A stretch of DNA of 64,000 bases from Anas platyrhynchos. Taxonomy: Eukaryota > Chordata > Aves > Anseriformes > Anatidae. Position 1 is the stretch's first letter, and each line of letters opens with the position of its first letter. The notes under the pieces were generated by a model. It had not been told where the DNA came from. It searched no databases and worked only from the letters and a program-made list of their open reading frames with translations. A program made the position numbers and the translations under genes. Below are positions 12,506 through 24,899 of this stretch, piece by piece. The stretch lies in the NCBI RefSeq assembly GCF_047663525.1, contig NC_092607.1, positions 8,713,001 to 8,777,000 on the forward strand, in the 5' to 3' direction.

Positions 12506-15500
12506 TTTTTGGTCTGTTTCTGATCTAGGATTGCTTTTGGGAACTGGATGGCAGGGACCTCCTGTTTGTGTAACTCCTTGGTTTACCGAAGGGAGGGCAT
12601 GCAGGGAGCTGGCCCGGGGGTGGCCTGCAGCTCCCAGGGGCTTTGTCGGCTGCCCGCACACCCTCTGCAGCATCTGAGCCCCGAGGGACTCCTGTAGGAC
12701 CAGCACATCTGGCTTTGTGGAGCTCCCTGGTACTGAAGCTCTTCCAGGCAGGCAGAGCACACCCAGCATGGCATGGGGAGGCGAGTCCGTCCCCTCTGCT
12801 GTCCCGTTTCTGTGATGGGACTTGGAGGGCCGTAGCCAGAAGGGCCAGAGGGAAGTGAAGGCAGGCTTGGACCTGTCCCCTGGTGACAGCAGGACATGCC
12901 CATGCCCGCAGGTGTAGAGCAAGGTGCACGGAGCCTCGCCTGACTAAGTTTGAAGCCGGCTCTGTTTGACTGACGCAGGCCTTGAGGTAGGAGCCGGGCT
13001 GCTCCAGCCTCCCTGGGGTCGGCTGCCCTGGGAGCAAGGCTGCAGTGGCTCTGCGCTGCTTCCACCAAAGGCAGCTCTTCTCCCTAGCAAGCCCTGAAGG
13101 AAGCTGCTGCTGCTTCTCTGAGCCCCTCTGCTCTGACTGCTTGGTGCTCTCGAGGGCTGGGACCCCTCTTGGTCTCCCCAGGCTGCTCGCTGGGACAAGT
13201 GCTGAGCCTCCTAAGAAGTGCTGGATTTAAACAGATTTTCCTCCTGGAGGAAATCCAATTCCCTTCTCCCTGGTGAAAGCTCCTCTCAGGATGCTTAGGT
13301 TTAGCGGGTATAAAGAGAACAAATTGGGGCCGGTCTCCAGGCTCCCTGAGGGTTGAGGGAGCAGCAGTGCTTGCGGTGCTCCGTGCAGTTGCTTGGTCCA
13401 GAGCTGGTGCTCTGGGGGGGTCCCCTGAGAGCCTGCCTCTGGTACTGAGGTGCCAAGACATGCAAGCACCGAGCCCCCCCAGGGCTGACCTCTGCTCCCC
13501 GGCCATGCTGTGTGCCAGCAAGCCGCTGACGTGTGCCTGCATTCCTCGGGCTCTCGTGCCTCCAAGGGCTGTGACAGGTTCTTGGACTTGCTCCTTGGAA
13601 CAATGTGTGTTTATCTTTTCCTTTCTCCCGGGCTTCGTTTCGGTTGCAAGAAGCCCGTGTACTTTCCACAAACCACCCTCAGTGCAGAAGCGCCTTGTTT
13701 TTGTGGAGCAATCCCGGTGGGTCCCCTGCAACCCCCGGAGTGCGATCCTGGCTGCCTGCCCGTGTTCCTAGCACCTGGCTTCCTGGGTTGGACTTGCCCT
13801 GGCCCCCTCAGCTGCCTTGTCCCCAGCCCTGCCCAAGGGTGTCTGGTGAGGGGGGACACCCACCAAGCCGTTGGCTCTGTCCCCAGTTGTTTTTCCTCCT
13901 GGCGCTGCTCTGGCTTTAAAACCAGAACCCAAGGAGCTGCTTCACCTGGTTTGGGGATGAATCTGGGTATAGGGCGCCTGGATGGGGCAGGGGGGGAAGC
14001 ATGGGTTGTGCTGGGGTGAGCCCTGCCAGGAGAGAGCCCTTGCTCCTCGCTACCCCCGGGCACAGCACCCATTTGCTGCGGGTGCTTTTCCCCGCAGGGT
14101 GGGAGCAGGTTTGGGATGGGGGCAGGTTTGGGGTGGGCTCCTGGGGCAGGTTTGGGATGGGGGCAGGTTTGGGGTGGCTCCCCAGGGACTGGTGCTGGTG
14201 CCCACCGGGCATCCCGACCTCAAACCCCCCGTGGTGCCCACCGAGCACCCATCCCGACCCCAAACCCCCTGCAGGGCTCCCCAGCGCCGCTCGCCGTGTG
14301 CCTGCTGCCACCTCCTGGCTCGGCCGGCGCCCAGCGCCCCGCTCCCGACCCCGGCCCCCCCGAGCCGGGCGCGGGCACTTTTGGGGTTTCTGTGCCCTGG
14401 CAGGGCGCCGGGGGGTTCCTCGGCAACAGCATCCCCCAGCGCAGGGCAGCTAGCTGTGGTCGTGCTGATGCTGTTCTGCAATCCAGGCAGCTGGCAAGAG
14501 GGTTTTTACTCCTGTCATTATGATTATTATTTCTATCACTATTTTATTCCTTCTTTTTCTTCAGTGCTTTGCAACAATCCTGACCCTAGATGAAGCCTTT
14601 GAGCCCTCAGCAGGACGAGGTGCTAAGCTGGGGGTGCGATGAGCTCCCGAACACCCAGGTAGGATGAGCATCAGCGGGGTGACCCCTGTGGGGCTGCCCG
14701 GGTGAGCGTGTGCCGTGGGCAGGAGTCAGAGAAGGGGATAAGCAGCAGCGAGGCTGGCGAGGCCCTGCCTGACCGGGGGTCCCAAGCAGTGGGGTGGGAT
14801 TTGGGGCAGGCTGCCTCTTGCAAGGGAAAGGGAAAGCAGAAGGGGCAGGGATTTCTGCTCTGCTGAAATATTGATGGCTTGGGAAAAGTGTGGGTGGGAA
14901 AAGCTGTAAAGGCTCCTTGGTCCCGGGAAGGGATTAGCTGTAATAGGGCAGGTCACCGCTGCACGGGCAGGGTGGAGAGGGGTGCTCCAACCTCGGCGAG
15001 CCCGAACCGCCCCGGGGGAGCCGGGGTCCTCCCAGTGCCAAAAATCTCACCAGGGTGCTGCCCTTGTCCCTACATCACCACCCTCCCAGCACAGGGAGCT
15101 GCAGCAGGAGGGAGTTTCAGGGCGTTTTGCCCGATGTTGACATTGCCGAGGGAAAAGACCCGGTTTTTAATCACGGACTGATTATTTCGAGGAAAGGCAG
15201 GGAAGCGGGGAGCGGAGGTGGGCCTGGAGCATACGGAGGGAACAATGGGGCCAGTGTTGGGCTGAGCGCCGCGGCTCCCTGCAGAAACGCCCGGCGAGGA
15301 GTTTTCAGCACATTTCGATTCCCCGCTCAGGTATAATTACACCGGGGAACAAAGAGCCCTTCAGCCCTGCCCGCTCCCTCCAGCACAGCCCTGGGGGCTG
15401 CATGCACGCACGCACACACGAGTGCCAGCTCTCAGCAGGCTGCGAGGGGACGGTGACCAGGTGGATGGCCCTGCACATCGGCAAAGGGACGGTGACACTG

Positions 15501-18500
15501 GGTGGTGGCATGGGGACAAACCCTGGGCACATCCCCAGCTCTGCAGGCGGGTTGGCTCCTTTTGGGTCTGCGCAGCCCCAGGGCAGAAAGCAAAGAACAA
15601 ATTCCTCTTCCTGCCTCTCTGCCCTGAGCCTGCCTTTTGGTGGAGGTGTTGCTGTGACCTGCAGCAGGTTTAATAAAGCCCCTTTTCTTCTGCCCCGTCC
15701 CGTGCACAGGAGCTGCCACAAGTCCCTCATGGCACCATGCTCCTGGCATCAGCCCTGTGCAGTCCGGGAGGTGAGGATCCGGGTGTCCTGTAGGTGATGG
15801 CAGCTCACGGCCACCCCCGAGCCCTGCCAGAAGCTGAATGTGCAGGTCTGTAAAACCCCAAGGGGGGTGGTTCTGGCATTGCCAATCCTTTGCCTTCAGC
15901 CTCAGAGCCCGGAGCCCCCAGGCTGGGCCCCGCTGCTTGTGGTCACCAACAGCACACAGAGAAGCAGAGCAGCAGCATAGATGGATGCTGAGCTGAGGTA
16001 GGCGGGAGGCATTTTTTTGGGGGGGAAATTCATCTGCTACTAGTGCCCAGGTGCCTGGGGTGAAGGCACAAGCCCAGCACCTCCTCTCTGCCTTGGACGC
16101 AGGGGCTGAGCCCTCCCCACGGGGAGCAGAAGCTGCCTGGCTCCTTGGGGTCGCTGCGGTTGGGCACCTCTGCTGGCCCCCAGCCCAGCTCCCCAGGGCT
16201 TCCCAGGGCCAGGTCCCTCTCTGGGAGCAAATTTGCATTTGACTGAGCTGCGTTCACACATCAAAGCTGTAGAAATTAATTCTCTCTGTCTTTTTATTTT
16301 TATTTTTTTGGTCTTTGTCTCCCATTCAGCCCACACCCTGAAATCCCGGCGCTGCCCAGCTGTCCTCGCTGTGCCAGCACTTGTCCTGGTTGCAGGGAGC
16401 AAGGACGCATCCCTGTGGGTTGAAGCCCTCCAGTTGCTGCTGCTGCTCCTCCTCCAGCACCACCCTGCAGTGCCCAGCACCCACCCAGACCCCCGGCCCC
16501 TTTGCAGGAACCAGCTGGGGGGGGGCTCTGGAGGCCAGCCCCGACGCAGGGGTGAGGGGCACCGATGTCTGCCTGGGGCAGTGCCCCCTGCAGCTCCCCA
16601 GCACAAAGCAGGGCCAGAGACAAGTCCAATTTCAGATTTCAGTCCCCAGTCCCACACCCTGGTGGGGTCCTAGCCTGGCACCCCACAGCTCCCTCCCCGA
16701 GTCCTCCCGGGCTCCCAGGCAGGAGCTGCACCCCGTGATTTCTTTCCCAGCGCTGAGCCTACCCGCTCTGTAATTGTCTGCTGGTTTGCACGCATAATTA
16801 CAGCAACAGTGCATGGAAATTAGCTCTGTGTTTTTCAAGCCCAGTTGTTTATATGAACTGTCTAAAAACCCACTTTCCCTTCCCAGTGAACCCTGAGAAA
16901 ACCACCAGGGTGTTTCTTCCGAGACGGGGATTAAAGCAGTTTGCCAGCTCGCTCCATCCTGCCCCGCCAGCCTGGCTCCCTTGGCCGTGCAGCGGTGTGG
17001 GGCTGATTTTGGGAGCCACATCCAGCCCCACAGCATGGCTCTGCTTGCCCTGAGCCCCCCCCACAGCCATCAGGACCCAGCTGTGGATGTGGTGGCCCTG
17101 GTCCTGTCCCGTGTCCCATCAGGATGCTGCCAGCTCCTGGGCTTGGTCCTTCACCACGCTGCAGGGAGTATGGAGCTTGCCAGGAGGGAACTTGTTTAAA
17201 ACTTTTTTTTTTTTTTTCCTTTTTTTTTTTCTTCTTCTCATTTTAGGGAAGAAAAAACAACCCAAACCCTGATTTTCCACAAGGCTTTTGGGTGCGTGGA
17301 CAAGGCTGAGTACCCGGAGCTGCAGGCACAGGAGCGTGGTGGTCTCCAAAAGGCCCATTTGGGATGGGGTTAACAACACCCCCACCAGGCACCGAGGGTG
17401 ATGTGGGCACCCATGGATGTCTCCAGCCCACCCTGTCCTTACTGCAGCTTGTGGTTTGTTTTTTTTTTTTTTTTTTTTTTTATCCTGGCCAGTGGTGCCA
17501 CACGCCTGGGCCATTCCCGATGCGCTCGGAGTCTCTCGAGCAGGTAATTGCAATCCTCAGCAGCCCGGCTCAGCTTATTTTGGCCCTGGCATCGTTCTGC
17601 ATCCTGCTGCCCAGCTGGGTTATTTATAGTTCTGCCAGAAAAAAGGATAAAGTCAGCACGGGTTTGCTGGGACTGCACAAACTTACGGCCCCATACATGC
17701 GGCTCCCCTGCCTGGGGCTGGGGGTGCCCTGGGGGGCTGCTGGGGTGAGGGGACCTTGCTGGGGTCCGCAAGGTAGGGCTGGGACCAGCACGGGGGCTTG
17801 GCAGGGAGGCAGGATTTGGGCTTGTGGTGCAGGGACCAGCCCCTTGGTTCAGCTTTGGCTGAGGTCTGCTCATTCACCACGCCAGCCCTGGGTGTCAGGA
17901 GCACAAAATTTCCAAGAAAGGTGGTTTTCTCTGCACCTTTCCCTCAGCTGATGAGCAGAGCAGCATCCCCACGTCCTCACCCTCCTGAGGTGAGATTTAC
18001 ACCAAACAGCGTGGCAGGGGATGCAGGGGCAGCTGCTCTGGTGCTGGTGACCCCACATTCCCAGGATCTCCAGCGCTGGCTGCTGCAGCCCTTCCTGATG
18101 TGGGGTCCCAGGGGATGCTCGCCGTGGCCACACTGTCCTCTGGGGGGGAGCTGGCCGCGCTGCCACCCCCTGGGTCCTCCAGGCGGGAGGTGACAGAGCT
18201 GTGACAGCAGTGGGACCTGCCCTGGGCTGCCCCTGCCAACACAAACACCTCTCTGGATCACAACCAGGGCTGGCAGCAAGCCCACCTGCACCGAGCCCTG
18301 CTGGCACCAGCCAGCCGCCCTCCTACAGCCTCCGCTGGCCAGCCTCCCCTCTCTGCCCACCCCTTCAGCTCTGAGAGATGCAAAATCGTCTTTAAACCCA
18401 TTTTTTTTCCAGCCTTCCTACAGGCTGCAAAATCACCTACTGCCCTCTGAGCAAGCCAGCCCTCTGGCCACCTCGGTGCACGGAGCGGTGTCGGTGGGCT

Positions 18501-20689
18501 GGGTGCGAGCTGGGTGAGCAGGAGATGAAGATTCCCGGGGCACCACGGCCATCCTCTGCTCCCCGAGGAGTGGGGGCGATGTGGGGCAGGGCAGGGCTGT
18601 CCTTGTGGGGTGCAGGGCTGGATCCTGCAGCAATGTGGGGCCGCAGGGAATGGGGAGCTCAGTGCCACAGCCAGCCCTGGCTTGCCCTGTGCTGTGCTCC
18701 CTTCCTCCCCCCTCGGGGCATTATTTGGAAAAACAAAAACAAAAACAAGCAGTGCGCCGTGTGCCGGCTCGCTAGGTGGCAGCAGCCACTCTTGATATTC
18801 TGTAGGATATTGTTTCGGGGGGAGAAAGCCAAGAGTTTTCTTCTTGATGTTTTTGAAGGTGCTGTCACCTCCAGGACCCGTTTATATACATATATATTTG
18901 TATAAATGTATGTGTATATCGAAATGTATATATATTAAGTGCCTATCACCGTACTGAAGCAGGAGCAGGGCACTGCTGTGATTTCCCATTGCCTTTGGAC
19001 CTTGCCACCACCCGAGGACGCTCACACAACACCACAGCCACCCATGGTGTAAGTTATTCTGTGTGTCCCTAAAAACGTGATGCTTTTTGTAATTTCCCAG
19101 CTCCTGGGGTGATCTGAAAGTTTTTTCATTCTTCCTTTTACACACACATTTCTGGCTGCATTGGGGATGGGGAAAAGCCTGAACACATAATTCAGATAAT
19201 CCATAACGTGGCTCAGGAGCACAGGAGATGCTGGAGCAGCTCCACCAGGGTCTGTGGGGATGATCCGTGTGTGTCCCCATGCGTGCGGGGTCCCTGAGCC
19301 ATCCAGCAGAGGCGGGTGCTGCTGACTTGCTCGTGAGCGAGATTTCACAACCGGGTGGCTGGCGCCTGTCCGAGACAGTTTGTGTTAATTGGGGGTTTAG
19401 CAAATAAACAGCTCTGGTGATGCTGCCAGCTCCTCTGCCCAGATGTGGAGCGTATGCTTGGGGAAGAGGCTCACCCGGGAGCTACAGAGCTGCCCCTTTC
19501 CACTTGTGGGACCTGCTGGGAAATGCAGAGCCCCAGATAGATGCAGCCCGTGACCGGCTTTTGGGGAGAGAGGTGAGCCCTGCCACGGCACCCCCGAGGC
19601 CCCAGGCCCTCCTGTCTTCCCTTTCCCCATGTGCCTTGAGTTACTGCAGACGTTTGCTGGATCCAGCAGGCTTTGGGAACAAGCCGCTCAGTGCTTTCTT
19701 GGCCTCTCCAGCTTTTGGGGAGCTGGGAGGAATCCTCAGCTTGGGTGTTTTGTCTTGGATGGAGTTGATTAAAGGTTTTTTTCTTGGGGTGCATCCTCAG
19801 TTCCATTAGCCAAGGGAGAGTCCCTGCTGCCGGTGAGCAGCACGTTACAGCACCAGCTGCTCTGCCCCACATCCCCACCCCACGCAGAGCCCCGAGGAAT
19901 GGGGCAGCAGCCTCGCTGCACCCCCATGCTGGGAGAAACCGAGCAGAGGATCCCTTTGGGGATGGAGATGTCCCAAAATGTGCCCCGCAGCTGGCGCCCT
20001 GCCTACCTGCAGGGCAGCGATGAGCACCATGGGGCTGACAGGCTCACAAGCACAAGCTCTTGCTGGAGGTGTACTCCACCATCTCGGTCCAATACTGGTC
20101 CAGCAGGAGCCATCGTTCAGCAGCTCATGGTTGGCATCCTTTGGGCACAGAAGTGCCTGCGGAGAGGGTCACAGCTCTGAACGCGTCACGGTGGGGACAG
20201 CAGGGGACTGGGGCCAAGGACGCCTGGCTTCTGCCTGGTCCCAGCAGGTGACCCAGTGCCTCTGCTGTGAAACGGGGACTGAGATGCTTTGCAAACACCT
20301 CGGTGATGAGGTCCCCACCAAGGCTGGAGGCAGGTGGCTCTGCAGTGATTCTTAGCTGAATTTGGAGGTAACCCCGGTTGGTGGCAGACCTCCTCCTGCC
20401 CGTGACCTGCTCCCAGCGAGCAGCCAAGTGGAGCAGCTTGAATGTGGAGCATCTGGGGGTCCTCAGCCCCTCGCACCTGAAACTGGATGATTTTCTCTGT
20501 GGACAGACACAGGTACATGAGGTCGCTGTCCTGGAACTGGGGCTTTCAGACCTTATGGGACATGCACTCTGCCAACAGAGGAGCAAAAAGATAATAATAA
20601 CCCAACCCAAAATACAAAACAAACTAACAAAAAACACCAAAACAAAGCAAAAAACAAACAAAACCCCAGCGGAGGAAGCCTCTCGCTGG
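12506..20689. other. Intergenic, GC-rich, no supported gene
   Basis: Many overlapping open frames of 100-270 codons occur on both strands, but they reflect high GC content. None has a recognisable domain, signal peptide or exon-like splice context. A short G-rich tandem repeat (GGCAGGTTTGGGATGGG-like units) lies at about 14,100-14,185, poly-T tracts at 17,203-17,232 and 17,459-17,481, and an AT-rich (TATATA) patch at 18,880-18,935. In human this side of SDC4 would hold small genes such as SYS1 and DBNDD2; neither is visible here. Confidence 0.5.
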
Positions 20690-20950
20690 CCGTTGCGGTG
20701 CCGTGCAGAGGCAGGGGCTGTGCCCTGACCCCACCGTGTTGCCCCCCCCGCACTGCCCCCGGCGCCGCCGCTCCCACCTGCGCGGCTCCCGCTCGCCCCC
20801 GGCCGCCAGCGCCGGGATTTTTGTGTTTTGGGGGTGGGTGGCTCGGCCCGCCCCGCCTCCCCCCGCCCCGTTAAATGCCGTTCCCGGCGTATTTGAGTCA
20901 GTACCGAGGCGGGGAGCGCCTTCGAGGCCGGTACGGGTGAGTGAGGGGCT
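20690..20950 (+). promoter_or_regulatory. CpG-rich promoter-like block
   Basis: Strongly GC-rich sequence with many CpGs, unlike its surroundings, followed by a good splice-donor-like string (GGTACGG/gtgagtg near 20,935). This is the pattern of a CpG-island promoter with a short non-coding first exon on the + strand. The possible terminal exon at 24.1-24.3 kb could belong to it, but the link is inference. No TATA box is seen. Confidence 0.45.
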
Positions 20951-20977
20951 CCGCGGCACCTATGGGGAGGGGAAAAA

Positions 20978-21250
20978 GGGATGGGGATGGGGATGGGGAT
21001 GGGGATGGGGATGGGGATGGGGATGGGGATGGGGATGGGGATGGGGATGGGGATGGGGATGGGGATGGGGATGGGGATGGGGATGGGGATGGGGATGGGG
21101 ATGGGGATGGGGATGGGGATGGGGATGGGGATGGGGATGGGGATGGGGATGGGGATGGGGATGGGGATGGGGATGGGGATGGGGATGGGGATGGGGATGG
21201 GGATGGGGATGGGGATGGGGATGGGGATGGGGATGGGGATGGGGATGGGG
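20978..21250 (+). repeat. Perfect GGGGAT hexamer array, ~45 copies
   Basis: A 273-bp uninterrupted run of the hexamer GGGGAT with no variant unit that I can see, followed directly by four TGAGG units (21,251-21,270). The array is open in several frames, giving Gly-Met, Gly-Trp or Gly-Asp repeats, which are artefacts. Runs of four Gs every six bases predict G-quadruplex formation. It sits just downstream of the CpG-rich block, that is, in the presumed first intron. Confidence 0.97.
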
Positions 21251-21270
21251 TGAGGTGAGGTGAGGTGAGG

Positions 21271-24087
21271 GGGAGCCCCGACCCCACGGGGGGGTGGAGG
21301 TTGGGGGGCTCCTCCTGGACTGGGGGGTTAGGGAGCGCTGTGCCCCCTCGGGAGGGTGTCACTGATCCCCTGATTATCACTGATTTTTGGGGTTTCCCCC
21401 AAAAGTGCACTTGCTGAGCTTCCCCAGCTGTATGCTTTTTCCTTTCTGTGGTGCCAGCGCTTGCTGTCCCGGCTGTTTTTTTTTTTTGGGGGGGGGTGTA
21501 GGGTGTGGGTACTGGGGTCACAGCACCCCGCTGTGGAGAGGGGCCCCTGCTCTGCTCTCGGTACCTGCGGAGAGGATCAGGCTCTTCCCTGCCACAGGGA
21601 TGGTGCAGTTTGCAATCTGCATGCTCTGCTTACCTTTTACCTAGCTCTGGGGCTGGTTCTCACTTATACAAGCAAGGATCTCTTTTAGCAGAGAATAATA
21701 AGGTCTTGTGCACTTGGGTGAAGCGCACCGAGCAATAGGAGAGCTAGATCTTGACAAAAGATAAGCTGAAAAGTGTGCCCTAAATTTGTTCTGTACCGCT
21801 TCTGCATGACTGGAAAATTGGGGCTGTGAATACTCATAGCTCTGTTTGTGCATACCCATAAACATGTTTGCATAAGCAATCACCCACCTTTGGCTTATAA
21901 CTCTGAGCATTGCACGGGAAAAAATAGCTTTGGGCATATTTGCTGCAAGCAATTATGTTGGAAAACTTGTCTGGGAAATCAGACCTGTGTTAATCAGGTC
22001 TGTGCCAACATCCAGCCGAGCAGGGCTCTGCAGGTAACATGGTGCAGTGGTGGGTAGCCTCTTGGGAATTTTTTCCCCCCGTTTGGCCAGAAGGTGTGAG
22101 GACAGCTGTTGCTGCAGAGCAGGGAGCTGCCCACTCTGTCTTGTTCTGGGAGCACTTATCTGGTGCAAGTGGAGAGCAAGGAAATGGGGCTCTGCTGCTC
22201 ATGGGACTGGGGCAGGTGGGAGAGGGCTCCAAGAGAGGACCCTGTTCACAAGTTTTTACCTCTTTTACTCAATCCCACAGGATTTCTGCCTCCACCAAGG
22301 CTAGATTGCATAGAGTTACTGCAAAGTCCTCCCTGTGGGACTCTTTGTAGCATCTCTTGGTAGCAATAACAAAGCTTTTCCTTATCTTTTTTTTTTTTTT
22401 TTTCTGAGAACAGGAGTGATCAGTCACAGGCAGTCAGCCTGTAGGCTCTCAACAGCAAGTAGAAAGTGTATTTCACAAGCAGGTTCTTGCAATCTGTTTG
22501 GGGAATATCATTAGATTGGCATCTGGTACAGGCAAAAATTGTGCATGTAATCTCCTCTCGGATCTCAGCCCTGATATTTGCCACCAGGACTTGGCAATAC
22601 AAAGAGAAGAGCTAACTACTGGGCTAAATCTGGCCTGGTCTGAAATACAAATTCCCATCTGGAGGGTGTGCAAGAGATCCTCGTGTTTGTAGTAAAATGG
22701 CACTTCCCATCAAAGCAGATGGGACTGCTGCATCCAACTGGGAAAAGCTGCTGTTCATTTTTTTTTTTTTTTTGGAAGTTCTAACTCTGTGTGTTTTTTG
22801 TTGTTGTTTTTTTCATGAATAATTAAATAAATTTGATGGGATTAGTACAAGATGGGTTTGGGCGTTGCTCTTGTTGGTGGTGGCAGTGAACAGAAAAGAT
22901 GTGGCCAGCAAGGCAGCCTGTTGTAGGCAATCTGTGGTCACAGAAGATGTTTGTGCTCCACTTGCTCATGAGGTAGTATTTCCCTTGAGGTTGGTACTAG
23001 GGGTTAAAAGTTTTCAAGAGAAGCCTTTGTTTAAACATTTTTAAAGTTTCCAATAGGGGCCCCTTTTCTCGCTTTCTGAGCAGTGTGCCTGCCTTGTTAA
23101 AAACTCAGCGCTTGCTTGTAAAATGCCACTTCCAAATGCTGGATGAATAGGGCTGGAACACAGGGAGAGGCAGAGAGAAGCAGCATTTGTACCTATGTGT
23201 CCATGCAAATGACAGACAAACCCTCCCTAACTGAACAAAAGGGACCCAGGAAAACACAACAATGAAGATTGAGTGGTGCTCACAAAGAGACTTACAAAAA
23301 TCAGCTGCTCCCCCAGAAAGAGTCCCTTTTGTGCCAGATGTCCTGCATGTTTCTTCCAGCTGTGCTACGAGCTTGAGCAGCTCCTATGCCTCATTATTAC
23401 CTCGTAGAATTGTTTTCTCTGCTTTGGGGACAAAAAGTCATATTGTTGTTTATCTCTTTGCCTGTGCGTATCATTTGGGATAAGGCTGTGAAAGGTTATA
23501 TTTCAAAATATTTTATAATGCATTGGTATAAAGATTGATTCCCATTATAGTACAGTATTAATCATTCATAACCCTCATGAAGTGAGAACTGTTAAAAATC
23601 AAGTCTGTTTTGCCCAAGAGCTTGAAGTCCAGACTCTATAAAGAATTGATGTTTAACTACAGTACTTTGTGTGCTATCTGTCTATTACTAAAATTGTGTT
23701 CAGTGAAATCTGTTTAGGGAAAAGGTAATTGGGAGAAAACAGTGTTATGAAGTGCAATACTTTGTAGAAAGAAAAATGATTCCAAAACAAATCTGGGGTG
23801 AGGCAATTTGGAGCCCGTTAACTAAAAGAAGTGAAGAAACATGCAAAGGATACAGGGTAGAACAAATAGAGAAACAACCAGTGTGATGCCAAACTAACTA
23901 TTAATTTTTTTTATCCCTTTTCTAGGTTTTGCCATCTTCAGAAAAGAATAATTCAAAGCAAGCAAGAGCCTGTGAAGAAAATAGCTCTTCCATAACATTG
24001 TAGGCTGTGTTTTGGTGCACTTCAGAATACAATTGCTATATTTAATAATAGTCTGAACAATAACCAGCCACCTGGTCTTCATATCCT
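21271..24087. other. Unassigned non-coding stretch
   Basis: No gene is supported. A poly-T/poly-G tract lies at about 21,476-21,497 and further poly-T tracts near 22,389 and 22,759. From about 22,400 the DNA becomes AT-rich. At 23,925 there is a plausible acceptor (ttttctag) followed by 25 in-frame codons ending in a stop, which might be an alternative terminal exon; the evidence is weak. Confidence 0.4.
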
Positions 24088-24335
24088 ACAGCAAATTGAT
24101 CTTCACGGTGGGACAGAAGATAGTGGATTCTCTCGGCCAGGAAACTCAAGAAAGAGATGCTCAGAATGACATGCTCCACAGCAGCAGCCGGTTTTGCAGC
24201 CACTTGAAGAAGCCGGCTCTTGCTACCAGAAATGCTGCAATACGATATCCAAATGCAGATGCAATGAGGGAACTTCAGGATCAAAATGATGAGCTGTATA
24301 AATATACTCAAAAGTTTAGAGCAAAGATGGAATGA
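24088..24335 (+). CDS. Possible terminal exon, unidentified gene
   Basis: An acceptor-like cctacag at about 24,082-24,088 precedes an open frame ending with TGA at 24,333-24,335. It encodes about 80 residues rich in charged and polar amino acids, ending in a helix-like stretch (MRELQDQNDELYKYTQKF) that resembles a coiled coil. Codon use looks more like coding sequence than the surrounding AT-rich DNA. I do not recognise the family. It may be the last exon of a gene starting at the CpG-rich block near 20.9 kb, a retrocopy fragment, or chance. No clear AATAAA follows closely. Confidence 0.25.
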
Positions 24336-24899
24336 AAGATGCTTCATTATTTATTTATTTAAAAAAAAAACAGTGGTGAAAACTGGAATCCCTTCGTTAT
24401 TAGAGTCCTCTTTGCTCCCTTTGTATAGGAAGCAAGGGGAGTGCAAGAAACTCAGTGCTGCCAACTTCATCATCCCCACGTATTCCTGACAGGTCGTTTA
24501 TCTCAGGTACTGATGCTCCTTTAGTAGGTGAAGACCCACACAATGACAGAGAGGATTTGTGGTATTAAATCTGTACTTTCTCCTCCGCTGTTCAGACACT
24601 GTCTAGAAGTGTTATCTTACTGTTGGGGCAGAAATGTTTGCTGTGTATTCAAACAAATTTTATTACCTGATTTTTATTTTTTATTTTTATTTCTATACAG
24701 ATAAATATATTTTCCTATTTTTTTCTATTTGGGTACATAAAGTCTGTCTTTAAATTTAAGCATACTGTTGTGTAAGCTGTGATATTCCTATGTGTACCCA
24801 TCACCATTTCTATAGCACTTGGCTCAAATCCTGTAATTAGGGGTGAAAAAGCAGTATCTTGGAGAATTAGCTTTGCAACTGTTTAATATACAAATGTGT

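Noticed and set aside
13084-13731. 215-codon open frame on the - strand in the intergenic GC-rich region
   Set aside because: Low-complexity composition, no domain, no splice or promoter context; equally long frames overlap it on the other strand, as expected in GC-rich DNA.
15432-16238. 268-codon open frame on the - strand
   Set aside because: Longest frame in the window outside repeats, but Pro/Ala/Gly-rich with no recognisable domain and no exon structure.
20898-21521. Long Ser-Pro, Gly-Trp, Gly-Met and Gly-Asp repeat proteins
   Set aside because: Translations of the GGGGAT array in different frames, not genes.
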